Shown here piece after piece: positions 43,219 through 52,474 of a stretch of DNA of 64,000 nucleotides. The position numbers were made by a program, and so were the translations under genes. Location: assembly GCA_947647735.1 (NCBI GenBank), contig CANSLJ010000005.1, positions 102,168 to 166,167 of the forward strand. Direction: 5' to 3'. Source of the DNA: an uncultured bacterium. Its GTDB lineage: Bacteria > Bacillota > Clostridia > Lachnospirales > Lachnospiraceae. A model generated the notes under the pieces. That model made no database searches, was not told where the DNA came from, and saw nothing but the letters and a program-made list of their open reading frames with translations. The stretch's first letter is position 1, and each line of letters starts with the position of its first letter.

Positions 43219-44331
43219 TCATTCATGCAGGGAGGCATAATCATAGGAGCGGTAAAAATTCCGAACTCGGTCCAGATATGCCTGATAGTTTTCCGGTGTC
43301 AGAAGATGTTCTTCATTTCTGATCCATATAAGGATCTCGGAGTTGATCCATTCTCCATAGTGGAGATAATCTTTATAATCTTCCAGATTGCAGGTGAGCT
43401 CAAAATTATCGCTGAAGGAGTAGAGCTTAATATTGGGATGCTGCAGCAATTCTTCAATAGCGATCTGTTCCACTTCAAAGAACCAGTCCATCTCCCCCTC
43501 ATTATTTAAGATATCCCAGTAGCATATGCTGTAGGGGGCGAAGAAGAGATAAAATGTGGTTTCAGGATGCTCGTCGGCGAGGGAAGTGACATTCTGTTGA
43601 AGATTTTCGAGGAGCATCTGTCTTTCTTCCTCCGTCAGAGAGCGGGGCGGTTTCGGTGTTTTCCGAGGCCGGTAAGTGGCGAGCACATGGGCGGCGCCGA
43701 ATTCGTCTCCGTGGTAGGTATTCCAGTTGGAGTAGGTATCAAAATCGATGTTTGTTCCGATCCCCGTGTCGGATCTTGTGACATTTGCGGTTCTTTCCAG
43801 CAAAACGGATTTATTCAGGATATAGCTGACATCGTCGAAGGGATTGTTGTTATACAGGTAGTCCGGATAGTTGAAATTTTCGTCACAGGCATCTTTATCT
43901 GTGACAAGAGCGTTATAGTCCAGCCCCCGGATAACATATCGGACATCCTTTCCCGCCTGATAAGCCCGTTTTATATTGTCGTTTATCTCCTTATATTTCG
44001 CGCCGGCAAAAGGGACTTTGATAAACCGGGCATCGAACAGCCGGTCGGCCTCGGAGGTCTTAAAATTTTCCGTCATGGATGTGCCGGTGATGATCCCGTC
44101 ATAGGTAAAATGTCTGGTGATCCCGTCATTTAAGTATCGCTCATTGTTGGCGGGATATACGTCCTGGGGATAGTTGTACTGTTTCAGGGGCGCATGATAA
44201 TGGAAAAAAGGATCCTTATAAATGGTCAGGGATGCCGTCAGGATGAAAGCGGCTATGGCCGCCAGCGCGGTGCCGAAAACCCAGCGCCGGTATGAATGAT
44301 TTTCTGAATTTTGCGATTGGTTGGTTGACAT
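43219..44331 (-). CDS. SGNH-hydrolase-like membrane-anchored partner of the MBOAT
   Basis: 370 residues. Single N-terminal anchor (about 17-38), then an extracellular domain with GTSMTENF (block I Ser), GLDYNALVTD and a late DYLHYGEWINSEIL (Asp/His pair), as in AlgX/AlgJ- or DltD-like partners of MBOAT acyltransferases. It likely transfers the exported acyl group to a polymer. Two-gene operon with the MBOAT gene. The upstream 44332-44520 region divides it from a divergent NYN gene. Confidence 0.8.
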   Translation of the reverse strand: MSTNQSQNSENHSYRRWVFGTALAAIAAFILTASLTIYKDPFFHYHAPLKQYNYPQDVYPANNERYLNDGITRHFTYDGIITGTSMTENFKTSEADRLFDARFIKVPFAGAKYKEINDNIKRAYQAGKDVRYVIRGLDYNALVTDKDACDENFNYPDYLYNNNPFDDVSYILNKSVLLERTANVTRSDTGIGTNIDFDTYSNWNTYHGDEFGAAHVLATYRPRKTPKPPRSLTEEERQMLLENLQQNVTSLADEHPETTFYLFFAPYSICYWDILNNEGEMDWFFEVEQIAIEELLQHPNIKLYSFSDNFELTCNLEDYKDYLHYGEWINSEILIWIRNEEHLLTPENYQAYLDRVRNFYRSYDYASLHE

Positions 44332-44520
44332 AAGTTCCTCGTCTGGTGCTATATTTCGTTTGGTTTCATATTATAGTATTTGCATTTGCACGGTTTATCA
44401 TAACACAGAAAAAAATGATTTACCAGTATGTTGGGGAAAATGGATGGGGAGGATCACATATCGCCGGACGGCAGGCGGGAGCGGGTGGCGGTTTTTGAAA
44501 ATTTTGCGAAGTAAATTTTC

Positions 44521-44549
44521 TTGCATAAAGATTTTTTAATTGGTATAAT
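44521..44549 (+). promoter_or_regulatory. Promoter of the NYN-LOTUS gene
   Basis: TTGCAT (44521-44526), 17 bp, TATAAT (44544-44549). Confidence 0.75.
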
Positions 44550-44605
44550 GTAACGAACACAAATGAATTATATTGAGTAATATAGAAAGAGAAAGAGGAA
44601 TTCTC

Positions 44606-45550
44606 ATGGAAGAATTGATCCAAAACAAGTTGGAGTTCGCCGTACTGATCGACTCGGATAACATCAGCTCGAAATACGCGTCCACGATTTTTGATGAACT
44701 GGAAAAATACGGTTTTGCCTCCTGCAGGAGAATTTATGGAAACTGGTCGAAAGGGAACGGCTGGTCCGAAAAGGTGCTTCTTGAGTATTCCATCACGCCG
44801 ATCCAGCAGTTTTCCTACACTGCCGGAAAAAATGCGACGGATATGGCGATGGTTATTGACGCGATGGATCTTTTGTATAAAGATAAAGTGGACGGCTTCT
44901 GTCTGGTGACCAGCGACAGTGATTTTACAAGGCTTGCCATGCGGCTCCGCGAGGAGAAAAAGTATGTGCTCGGTATGGGAGAGTCGAAGACGCCGGCGGC
45001 GCTGACGCGGTCCTGTAATAAATTTATCTACCTGAACCTGATCGGTGAAAAGAACGAGGAAGACGGTTTTGACCACAATGAGCTGGAGAATGTGACCAGC
45101 ATAGATGCGGTGAAAAAATCCATAGCGGCGCTGTTTACGGAGAACGGCAGCAAAGCGCTGGATCTCGGTTATGTGGGACAGCGTATCAGTGAGAGATATA
45201 CCGATTTTGATGTGCGAAATTACGGTTACGCGAAACTCAGCGTATTTGTGAAAGAGGAGATGCCTCAGTATCAGGTGGTGCGGGAGAAAAAGAAGACTTA
45301 CCTGAAAGAACAGGAGAAGGTGTCCCAGACCAGCCTGGAGACAGAGATCAAAGAGATGATCCGGGAAAACGGCGGTACCATCGACAATCTTTCCATTATC
45401 AATGATGAGATCGGGAAGCGTCATCCGAATTTTGAACTGAAATCTTACGGCTACAGCAGAATATCCAGTTTCCTTCGCAGGATACGGGGGCTGGAAGTCA
45501 ATAATAACAGCGTGAATCTGCAGGACGAGGAAAAACAGAGCCAGGAGTGA
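44606..45550 (+). CDS. NYN-domain RNase-like protein with two LOTUS (OST-HTH) domains
   Basis: 314 residues. The NYN (PIN-like) domain, about 8-145, keeps acidic positions in VLIDSDNISS, TDMAMVIDAMDLL and VTSDSDFTRLAM, as expected for a metal-dependent ribonuclease. Two winged-helix LOTUS/OST-HTH units follow (about 155-220 and 240-305), each with a YGYxKLS/YGYSRIS signature (RNYGYAKLSVFVKE; KSYGYSRISSFL). LOTUS domains bind RNA in eukaryotic germ-line proteins and in some bacterial NYN proteins. ATG at 44606 follows AAAGAGGA; a start at 44573 is less likely. A candidate RNA-processing enzyme of unknown target; monocistronic. Confidence 0.9.
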   Translation: MEELIQNKLEFAVLIDSDNISSKYASTIFDELEKYGFASCRRIYGNWSKGNGWSEKVLLEYSITPIQQFSYTAGKNATDMAMVIDAMDLLYKDKVDGFCLVTSDSDFTRLAMRLREEKKYVLGMGESKTPAALTRSCNKFIYLNLIGEKNEEDGFDHNELENVTSIDAVKKSIAALFTENGSKALDLGYVGQRISERYTDFDVRNYGYAKLSVFVKEEMPQYQVVREKKKTYLKEQEKVSQTSLETEIKEMIRENGGTIDNLSIINDEIGKRHPNFELKSYGYSRISSFLRRIRGLEVNNNSVNLQDEEKQSQE

Positions 45551-45577
45551 TGCCTAGATCTGAAAGCAGATACTATC

Positions 45578-45608
45578 AGCGGGAGAGTTTTGGCTCTCCC
45601 GCTGTTTT
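45578..45608. terminator. Terminator between convergent genes
   Basis: Perfect ten-base stem AGCGGGAGAG (45578-45587) and CTCTCCCGCT (45594-45603) around TTTTGG, followed by GTTTTAA. Confidence 0.88.
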
Positions 45609-45624
45609 AACGTGCCGAAATCTG

Positions 45625-46806
45625 CTATCCCCAGAGTTTCAACACCTTTATCGCCTTTTTAGCCATAGAGAATTTCACATCCTCCAGTACGGAGACGGCT
45701 TCCTTTAGCTCTTTTCTGATCGGTATCTGCTGAGGACAATGAGTTTCGCACTTTCCGCAGGAAATGCAGTTAGAAGCATTACTCGGCTGTTTCCGGAAGA
45801 TCGTGCACTGCATATATTCCTTCTTCGCGGCGCTTTTTCCTTCCGCATAGTAATTATTATAACAGCGGAACGTTTCCGGGATATCCACGCCCATCGGGCA
45901 GGGCATGCAGTAGCCGCAGCCCGTACAGCCTACCTTCACAGTCTTTTGAATCTCTTTTTTTACAGCTTCTATCAGAGCGAGATCTTCTTCGGTGAAATCG
46001 CCGGCTTTTGTCTCTTCGGCGATCCGGAGATTTTCTTTTACCATTTCCACGGAATTCATGCCGGATAACACACAGGTTATTTCGGGCTGGCTGTAGAGCC
46101 AGCGGAAAGCCCATTCCGCGGCGGTGCGTTTCGGTTCGTGATTTTTTATGAGGTTTTTAGCGTTTTCCGGCAGCAGGTCCACGAGCTTTCCGCCGCGGAG
46201 CCCTTCCATGATGATAACGGGGATGCCCTTTTCGGCGGCGTAGTGGAGCCCGCGACGCCCTGCCTGGGAATGTTCGTCCATATAATTGTACTGGATCTGG
46301 GTAAAATCCCAGTCGTAAACGTCGATCAGCCTGCAGAACATGTCCGTATGTCCGTGATAGGAGAAACCGATCTGACGGATCTGTCCCGTCTTTTTCTTGT
46401 CTTCGATCCACTGTTCGATCCCCAGGTGCTTTAACTTATCCCAGGTTTCCACATCTGTCAGCATATGCATCAGATAATAGTCAATATAGCCGGTCCTAAG
46501 CCGTCGGAGCTGCTCCTGAAACATTTTTTCGATGCCGTCCATGGATTTGATCAGATAATGGGGCAGTTTCGTCGCTATGTTTATCTTTTCGCGGCAGCCG
46601 ATGCGTGCAAGAATCTCGCCCAGGGCGGCTTCATTTCCGGGATAGATATAAGCCGTATCAAAATAGTTTACGCTGCCATCGATGGCAAGGCGGATCTCCT
46701 TTTCCGCTTTATCAAGATCGGCAGAGCTGCCTTTTCTGGTGAAACGCATACAACCGTAGCCGAGCAGGGAGATGTCTTCTCCGGTTTTGTTTTTTCTGTA
46801 TTGCAT
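45625..46806 (-). CDS. Aldo/keto reductase with C-terminal ferredoxin domain
   Basis: 393 residues. The AKR barrel (about 1-285) has the catalytic set: Asp/Tyr in YFDTAYIYPG, Lys in NIATKLPHY and His in FSYHGHTDM. The C-terminal part carries two 4Fe-4S motifs, CTGCGYCMPCP and CISCGKCETHCP. This fusion is common in anaerobic Firmicutes and probably links carbonyl reduction to ferredoxin. Substrate unknown. Ribosome site upstream is AGCGAGG. Divergent from the membrane-protein gene at 46972. Confidence 0.94.
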   Translation of the reverse strand: MQYRKNKTGEDISLLGYGCMRFTRKGSSADLDKAEKEIRLAIDGSVNYFDTAYIYPGNEAALGEILARIGCREKINIATKLPHYLIKSMDGIEKMFQEQLRRLRTGYIDYYLMHMLTDVETWDKLKHLGIEQWIEDKKKTGQIRQIGFSYHGHTDMFCRLIDVYDWDFTQIQYNYMDEHSQAGRRGLHYAAEKGIPVIIMEGLRGGKLVDLLPENAKNLIKNHEPKRTAAEWAFRWLYSQPEITCVLSGMNSVEMVKENLRIAEETKAGDFTEEDLALIEAVKKEIQKTVKVGCTGCGYCMPCPMGVDIPETFRCYNNYYAEGKSAAKKEYMQCTIFRKQPSNASNCISCGKCETHCPQQIPIRKELKEAVSVLEDVKFSMAKKAIKVLKLWG

Positions 46807-46971
46807 GGGGCCTCGCTTTCGGAATGGTAATGATCAGTTTTGTTCTTTTTGAGTATTACTATAAACGCCTTCGGGGAAGCTGTCAAATTTTATGCATCTG
46901 GCGCATATTAGCAGAAAATCGGGACACTTTAAGTGCAGATCCTTATTAATCGGACAAACAGGAGTATTCAG

Positions 46972-48384
46972 GTGGAAAATAAAAAACGGATTGTCGGGCA
47001 GTGGTTTGTTATGGGAGTTTTCTTTGTTATATTACTTTGCCTGCATCTGCCTTTGCAGACGGGGTGGGGCGACGACGCGGTTTTTAGAGAAAATACCATG
47101 CCGCTGGGGGATTTTCTGGCTGACAGGTACGGGAAATGGACATCCAGAGTGGTGATCGAGGCGGGGGTGAAACTGCTGGCGGGGGCGCCGGATCTGATCT
47201 GGAAGATACTGAACAGTCTGATCTGGCTGCTTTTAGTGTGGATCACGGCGGACCTGTTCGGCGTAAAGGGAGCGGGATCAGAAGATAAGGGAATGCAGGC
47301 AGAGGCTTTCTTTTTTCTTCTGATCTGGTGTATACCGGCGCGTTCTCTGTGCGATGCGGGCTGGATTGCTACGACGATGAACTATCTGTGGCCGGTGACG
47401 CTGGGACTTGTGGCAATGCGTCCGATAAAGCACTGGGTTGCCGGTGAAAAGTGTCCGGTATGGGAATATGCAGTCTGTCCGGTATGTATTGTCTTTGCGG
47501 CGAATGTGGAACAGGGGGCGGCGGTGCTGTTGGGCGTTTGTCTGTTGTTTTTGGGGTATACGGCACTTAGAGGGAAAAAGATTCCTTCATTTTATTATGT
47601 ACTTTTGCTGTTGGTGATCGTGTCTGTCTTGTTTATGATGACCGCCCCCGGAAATGCTTACCGCTTTCAGGCGGAAATGAATCTGTGGTTTCCCGGTTTT
47701 GACGAGCTGAATCTCTTTGAAAAACTGCTGATGGGTTTTATAGACAGTATGAATTATTATGTGTCGGCGGGCGGGGGAGAGAGGACGAATTATCTGTTTG
47801 CGCTGCTGGCGGGGATCCTGGCGGCGGGAGTGCTGCAAAGGCGGGGAGCATGTGAGGTTCGGTTAAAGGTCGCAGCTTTTGTTCCGCTCTCTTTTTACTG
47901 GGGGATCGGACGGCTGGGAAATTCCCTGCTGCAGGCGGATGTATTCAGAAAGGGCGGACATATCGTCGGGTTGTTCGGGAAGAACCGCTGCCTGCCCACG
48001 GGAGCCGGTACGTTTGATTATCTGGGGTGGATCTCATACTCACGAAAAATGGTGTTTTTGCAGGTCGGGATCTTTCTGGGGGTATTGGCCTGTGTAGCGC
48101 TGATGATCTGCTGGCTGCATGGAAAAAGCGCGGAGACATGGCTGGAACTGACGATTCTGGGAGCAGGGTTTTCGTCGCGGGTGATCATGGGACTGAGCCC
48201 TACGCTCTATGCGTCGGGAGAGAGGACTTCTCTTTATTGCTCTGTGGCGATATTGATCGTGTGCCTGCGGAATCTGCAGATTTACTGGAATGGCTGCAGA
48301 CAGAAGAGGGGAAAGGTACTGTTGGGAGTTTACGTCGCCCTGGTGATCTGTGTCAGCGTGTGGAGTGGAGGGGGATCATTGTAG
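46972..48384 (+). CDS. Polytopic membrane protein, DUF6056-like
   Basis: 470 residues with 10-12 membrane helices. A periplasmic-type motif TGWGDDAVFRE after TM1, SLIWLLLVWITADL, and ANVEQGAAVLLGVCLLFLGY are typical of the DUF6056 group of GT-C-like membrane proteins, which are thought to modify surface glycans. Start is GTG at 46972 because GGAG precedes it by seven bases; the GTG at 46933 has none. The 3' end overlaps the convergent Rpn-like gene by nine bases. Specific acceptor unknown. Confidence 0.7.
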   Translation: MENKKRIVGQWFVMGVFFVILLCLHLPLQTGWGDDAVFRENTMPLGDFLADRYGKWTSRVVIEAGVKLLAGAPDLIWKILNSLIWLLLVWITADLFGVKGAGSEDKGMQAEAFFFLLIWCIPARSLCDAGWIATTMNYLWPVTLGLVAMRPIKHWVAGEKCPVWEYAVCPVCIVFAANVEQGAAVLLGVCLLFLGYTALRGKKIPSFYYVLLLLVIVSVLFMMTAPGNAYRFQAEMNLWFPGFDELNLFEKLLMGFIDSMNYYVSAGGGERTNYLFALLAGILAAGVLQRRGACEVRLKVAAFVPLSFYWGIGRLGNSLLQADVFRKGGHIVGLFGKNRCLPTGAGTFDYLGWISYSRKMVFLQVGIFLGVLACVALMICWLHGKSAETWLELTILGAGFSSRVIMGLSPTLYASGERTSLYCSVAILIVCLRNLQIYWNGCRQKRGKVLLGVYVALVICVSVWSGGGSL

Positions 48385-49305
48385 AGCGGCAAGCTCGGCC
48401 TTGAGTCTGGCGATTTCGGAGTCCTTTTCGGCCAGAGCAGAGTCCCTTTCAGCTAAAACAGCTTTCATCCGGGAATCCATTTCCGCAATACGAGCTTCCA
48501 GATCCATGATCTGCATGCTGGGAAGATAAATCAGCGGTTTTGTCATACGGAGCACCTCCTTGTGGTATTCAGGATGATGAAAAAACACATGTCTGGAAGT
48601 GGGGAGAAGCAGATTAATGTAATCGCTGCATTTCTGCTTTGTTAAATATCCATTAGTTAAGTCATCTTGTAATATTACTATAATCTCATCCAGAAATGAT
48701 GTCAATTCCTTTTTGGAGAGCGGATATTTTTTTGAGTGGGTGCGGGGTTTTAATCTGAGTAGCAGATAAGGAATGAACAGGCTCAGGTGTTTTTCATGTA
48801 TCTCATCCAGAGAATAGGATTGGATTTTGACAGTCGGGATCCGGTATATGTGCTCGCTGCTGTCCTGAAAGATGATACGGCACTGCAGGCTGTCGGGAAG
48901 ATTATTGTTCTGTTCGGGATAGAGTACGAAAGAATGCGGGAAGCGGATAATGAGTTCGCCATTTGGGTCATCCTGTGAGGTACAGTATTCTATGGCATAA
49001 TTCAGATCGTAGGAAATCATACGAATAACCAGTAATCCCTCGTTTTTCATCTGACATTCAATGTGGTAATAATCCTTATCTGCGATCAGAAGGGAAATGT
49101 CCATTAAGGTGGAAGAAGGTGGAGCTTTGGAATTTCCGGAATAAGTAGATTGTTCTGTACCAAGAAGCCTGACAGGAGTGTCGGGTGGATATTCCTTTCC
49201 ATAAACTTCTTTGATCAGTGGAAATAATTGTTCTGGCATGACATAGACAATGGCTTTTAAGATCTCGTCCCACAGCTTGTCACCGATGATCGTTTGTTCT
49301 GGCAT
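48376..49305 (-). CDS. Rpn-family PD-(D/E)XK nuclease-like protein
   Basis: 309 residues. The N-terminal nuclease fold carries the active-site pattern DISLLIADKDYYHIECQ, with Asp and the E-x-Q end, as in Rpn/YhgA 'recombination-promoting nuclease' proteins often labelled transposases. The last 40 residues form a heptad coiled coil (RIAEMDSRMKAVLAERDSAL). No inverted repeats or partner genes were found, so it is not an active insertion sequence. Start at 49305 follows AAAGGAC. It is a probable DNA nuclease or defence-related factor. Confidence 0.75.
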   Translation of the reverse strand: MPEQTIIGDKLWDEILKAIVYVMPEQLFPLIKEVYGKEYPPDTPVRLLGTEQSTYSGNSKAPPSSTLMDISLLIADKDYYHIECQMKNEGLLVIRMISYDLNYAIEYCTSQDDPNGELIIRFPHSFVLYPEQNNNLPDSLQCRIIFQDSSEHIYRIPTVKIQSYSLDEIHEKHLSLFIPYLLLRLKPRTHSKKYPLSKKELTSFLDEIIVILQDDLTNGYLTKQKCSDYINLLLPTSRHVFFHHPEYHKEVLRMTKPLIYLPSMQIMDLEARIAEMDSRMKAVLAERDSALAEKDSEIARLKAELAALQ

Positions 49306-49500
49306 AAAAAGTCCTTTCTTTTACTGGATGTTGTATGTTAATGGTTTACAGTCTGTGAAAATTCAGCGAAAAGCTATGGCGAAGTGCCGGATAGACAAGA
49401 CAGGAAGAAAACCTGTCAGAACCGCTTTCACAACTCAAGTATAGCAGAGTAAGGGGGGAGATGGCAAGTGGTTTTCGGAAAAATGACAGAACAAAGCCGG

Positions 49501-49529
49501 TTGACGATTATCTCCCCGATGTGTATGAT
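49501..49529 (+). promoter_or_regulatory. Promoter of the PHP phosphatase gene
   Basis: TTGACG (49501-49506), 17 bp, TATGAT (49524-49529), 38 bp before the start codon. Confidence 0.7.
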
Positions 49530-49566
49530 AGTAGAGGGAAAAAAATCACACAAAACGGAGGATATT

Positions 49567-50385
49567 ATGTCAATCAGATCAGATTACCACCTTCATTCCC
49601 ATCATTCCGGCGACAGCGATGCGCCGATGGAAGAGATGGTGAAAAGCGGTATTGCGGCAGGGCTCGAGGCGATGTGTTTTACGGAGCATGTGGATTTTGA
49701 TTTCAGGCCTTTCGGGAGGGAGTCGAGTGATAAGTTTGAGTTGAACGCGGATTCCTATCTCTATGAACTGCTGAGCCTGAAGAAGAAATATGAGGATCAG
49801 ATCGAACTGCTCTTCGGTCTGGAATGCGGCATGCAGCCCCATGTCGCGAAGGAGAATGTCCGTTTTATCAAGGAGCACGAGTATGATTTTGTGATTGCGT
49901 CCGTCCATGTCTGCGGGGGAAAAGATCCCTATTATCCGGAGTATTTTGAGGGAAAAGAGGAGGAGGAAGCGCTGCGGGAATATCTGGAGGAGACGTTCCG
50001 GAATATCAGGGCTTTCGGTAATTTTGACTGCCTCGGGCATCTGGATTATATCATACGCTACTGTAAAAAGATGGACAGACAGTATGAGTACGCAAAATAT
50101 AAGGATATCATCGATAAGATACTTTCCTATCTGATCGACAGAGAGAAGGCGCTGGAGTTAAATACAGCCGGTGTCAGAAAGGGAATGAAGGAGATGAATC
50201 CCTCGAGAGATGTATTGAAGCGGTATCGTGAACTGGGCGGTGAACTGCTGACGGTGGGTTCCGACGCCCACAGGTCGGGGGAGGTGGCTTCTGGTTTTGC
50301 GAAGGCGGAGGAACTGTTAAAAGACTGCGGATTTCAATATTATACGGTATATAATGGCAGGATCGCCATGATGAAAAAATTATAA
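49567..50385 (+). CDS. hisK: PHP-family histidinol-phosphatase
   Basis: 272 residues. The metal-binding motifs of the PHP fold are in order: DYHLHSHHSGD, FTEHVDFDF, LFGLECGM, SVHVCGGKDPY, CLGHLDYIIRY and VGSDAHRSGE. The fungal/Gram-positive HisJ/HisK type removes phosphate from histidinol phosphate, step eight of histidine synthesis. Start at 49567 follows GGAGG; an in-frame 49468 start is rejected. It forms a likely operon with the 50402 gene. Some PHP relatives act on other phosphates, so specificity is inferred. Confidence 0.88.
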   Translation: MSIRSDYHLHSHHSGDSDAPMEEMVKSGIAAGLEAMCFTEHVDFDFRPFGRESSDKFELNADSYLYELLSLKKKYEDQIELLFGLECGMQPHVAKENVRFIKEHEYDFVIASVHVCGGKDPYYPEYFEGKEEEEALREYLEETFRNIRAFGNFDCLGHLDYIIRYCKKMDRQYEYAKYKDIIDKILSYLIDREKALELNTAGVRKGMKEMNPSRDVLKRYRELGGELLTVGSDAHRSGEVASGFAKAEELLKDCGFQYYTVYNGRIAMMKKL

Positions 50386-50401
50386 AACAGGAGGTTTTAA
50401 G

Positions 50402-51175
50402 ATGGGCTTGGAAGATTTGATCGGCGCAAAGGCAGGAAGCCTTTTGAAGGACATAACGGCGGGAAAAGCCGGGAGCGCGGCAAGCGACAGGGCGGAGGCG
50501 TTCAAAAAGATCTGTGCGTTGATCCCGAATAAGGTGGACAATGCCACTGTAGTGAACGTGCTGGATCTGATGCGCAAACAGCAGAAGGCGGTGAAGAAGG
50601 ATTATTCCGTTCACATGAAAAAGAACGAGGAGGCTTTTCAGAAGCATGCCCCTGTCATCACAAAAAACAAGGGCTTTGTGGAAGACCAGAACAGCTATAC
50701 CGATATGGCTTACGGCGATGCTACCATGCAGTATTCCGGCTGTGAGATATTCGCCACCTATAACGCGATCCACAGCATTCTGGGAAAACAGTCCATGAGC
50801 CTTGCGAAGATGATCTCCGAATATGAAAAGGATGGCATGGTACTCTCGGGAAAATTCGGCACGGCGCCGAAAGCGATCAAGGATTTTCTGGATAAACACG
50901 GCTTTAAAACGGAAATGACTACCAATGAAGCTGATTTTGACAGTTATGGTAAAAAATTCCAGAGCCTGATTCTCACCATGTATAACGATAAGGATGATAT
51001 CAGCAAGGAAGTGCACACGGTCAATATTTCCAAGGAGGGCGGAAAATACATAGCGCATAATGTGTACTGTAACGGGAAAGTAGTCGGACCGAACGCTACG
51101 GTAAAAGAGCTGATCGCCAATATGAACGGCGGCAAGGCGAAAGGTATTTCCCTGATCGGTGTTTCGAAGCAGTAG
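50402..51175 (+). CDS. Papain/C39-like cysteine-peptidase-fold protein, cytosolic
   Basis: 257 residues, no signal peptide. Helical, basic N-terminal half (about 1-95), then a papain-like fold: Cys in MQYSGCEIFATYNAIHSILG, His in KEVHTVNISKEGGKYI and Asn in AHNVYCNGKV. That order (Cys, His, Asn/Asp) matches the C39/BtrH group. A helical leader plus a peptidase fold is seen in secreted or injected effectors and in peptide-processing enzymes. It is 16 bp after hisK with AGGAGG, so cotranscribed, yet the link to histidine is not obvious. The 51176-51227 region after it has no terminator. Confidence 0.6.
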   Translation: MGLEDLIGAKAGSLLKDITAGKAGSAASDRAEAFKKICALIPNKVDNATVVNVLDLMRKQQKAVKKDYSVHMKKNEEAFQKHAPVITKNKGFVEDQNSYTDMAYGDATMQYSGCEIFATYNAIHSILGKQSMSLAKMISEYEKDGMVLSGKFGTAPKAIKDFLDKHGFKTEMTTNEADFDSYGKKFQSLILTMYNDKDDISKEVHTVNISKEGGKYIAHNVYCNGKVVGPNATVKELIANMNGGKAKGISLIGVSKQ

Positions 51176-51227
51176 GCTCCTAAAGCTAAATTTTTCCTAA
51201 ATTTGTGAAAAATATGGCAATTACATC

Positions 51228-51256
51228 TTGAATTTTAAACCCAGATTGGGTAGAAT
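51228..51256 (+). promoter_or_regulatory. Promoter of the gap operon
   Basis: TTGAAT (51228-51233), 17 bp, TAGAAT (51251-51256). The spacer contains the dyad ACCCA-GA-TTGGGT. An extended AT-rich leader of about 85 nt precedes gap. Confidence 0.65.
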
Positions 51257-51348
51257 ATTAATGTTGAAAAAGTTTTGACAGAAAAACTCCATCATAAGGA
51301 GGACAGCCTGTCAGAAAAAATATAAATTTTTTTAGGAGGGACTAAAAA

Positions 51349-52377
51349 ATGGCAGTAAAAGTAGCAATTAATGGTTTTGGCCGTATCGGTCGTCTTGCAT
51401 TCAGACAGATGTTTGGTGCAGAAGGTTATGAGGTTGTAGCGATCAACGATTTAACAACACCTTCCATGCTGGCACATCTGTTAAAGTATGATTCTTCTCA
51501 GGGCAGATATGTTGCTGTTGGCGAAGAAGATCAGGTAACGGCTGATGATGAAGCAGGCACGATCACAGTAAAGGGTCAGACGATCAAGATTTACAAAGAG
51601 CCCGATGCAAATAATTGTCCTTGGGGCGACCTTGGTGTAGACGTAGTTCTGGAGTGCTCTGGTTTCTATACCTCCAAAGCAAAAGCTCAGGCACACATCA
51701 ATGCCGGCGCTAAGAAAGTTGTTATTTCTGCTCCTGCAGGAAACGACCTTCCTACTATCGTTTACAATGTAAACCACGACACACTGACAAAAGAAGATAC
51801 GATCATCTCCGCAGCATCCTGTACAACAAACTGCCTGGCTCCTATGGCAAAGGCTCTGAATGACCTTGCTCCCGTTGAGTCCGGTATCATGTGCACGATC
51901 CACGCTTACACAGGCGACCAGATGATCCTTGACGGCCCTCAGAGAAAAGGCGATAAGAGAAGAAGCCGTGCAGGCGCTATCAACATCGTTCCCAACTCCA
52001 CAGGCGCAGCTAAGGCTATCGGCCTTGTTATCCCTGAACTGTCCGGCAAACTGATCGGTGCAGCACAGCGTGTTCCGACCCCGACAGGTTCTTCCACACT
52101 TCTGTTCGCAGTTGTTGACAAGGAAGTAACAAAAGACGAAGTAAACGCAGCTATGAAAGCTGCTGCAAACGAGTCCTTCGGCTACAACACAGACGAGATC
52201 GTTTCCTCCGACGTTGTTGGTATGAGATTTGGTTCTCTGTTTGATGCTACTCAGACAATGGTTAGCCCTCTGCCGGGTGGCAAGACACAGGTAGAAGTTG
52301 TATCCTGGTATGATAACGAGAATTCTTACACAAGCCAGATGGTTCGTACGATCAAGTACTTCGCTGAGTTAGGTTAA
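51349..52377 (+). CDS. gap: Glyceraldehyde-3-phosphate dehydrogenase
   Basis: 342 residues. Rossmann start [18 protein letters not shown]; active site [15 protein letters not shown] with the catalytic Cys; [13 protein letters not shown]; and substrate loop VPTPTGSS. It oxidises G3P to 1,3-bisphosphoglycerate with NAD+. Codon use is strongly biased to GCT, GTT and AAC-type codons, marking very high expression. AGGAGG is well placed. A partial terminator follows, which may give more gap than pgk mRNA. Confidence 0.98.
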   Translation: MAVKVAINGFGRIGRLAFRQMFGAEGYEVVAINDLTTPSMLAHLLKYDSSQGRYVAVGEEDQVTADDEAGTITVKGQTIKIYKEPDANNCPWGDLGVDVVLECSGFYTSKAKAQAHINAGAKKVVISAPAGNDLPTIVYNVNHDTLTKEDTIISAASCTTNCLAPMAKALNDLAPVESGIMCTIHAYTGDQMILDGPQRKGDKRRSRAGAINIVPNSTGAAKAIGLVIPELSGKLIGAAQRVPTPTGSSTLLFAVVDKEVTKDEVNAAMKAAANESFGYNTDEIVSSDVVGMRFGSLFDATQTMVSPLPGGKTQVEVVSWYDNENSYTSQMVRTIKYFAELG

Positions 52378-52410
52378 TTTGGCAGTTAAAAATTGATGTA
52401 AGTGACTATG

Positions 52411-52442
52411 AGGTCCGGTCCACATAAGGGCCGGACCTTTTA
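52411..52442 (+). terminator. Hairpin terminator between gap and pgk
   Basis: AGGTCCGGTCC and GGGCCGGACCT (one wobble) at 52411-52421 and 52428-52438, then TTTTAT. Read-through into pgk is likely, as no separate promoter is evident. Confidence 0.75.
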
Positions 52443-52474
52443 TCGGTTTATATTATTTTAGGAGGAATAGTAAA

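Noticed and set aside
48376-49305. Rpn-like gene as an insertion sequence
   Set aside because: No terminal inverted repeats, target duplication or second ORF; the family is a chromosomal nuclease often misnamed transposase.
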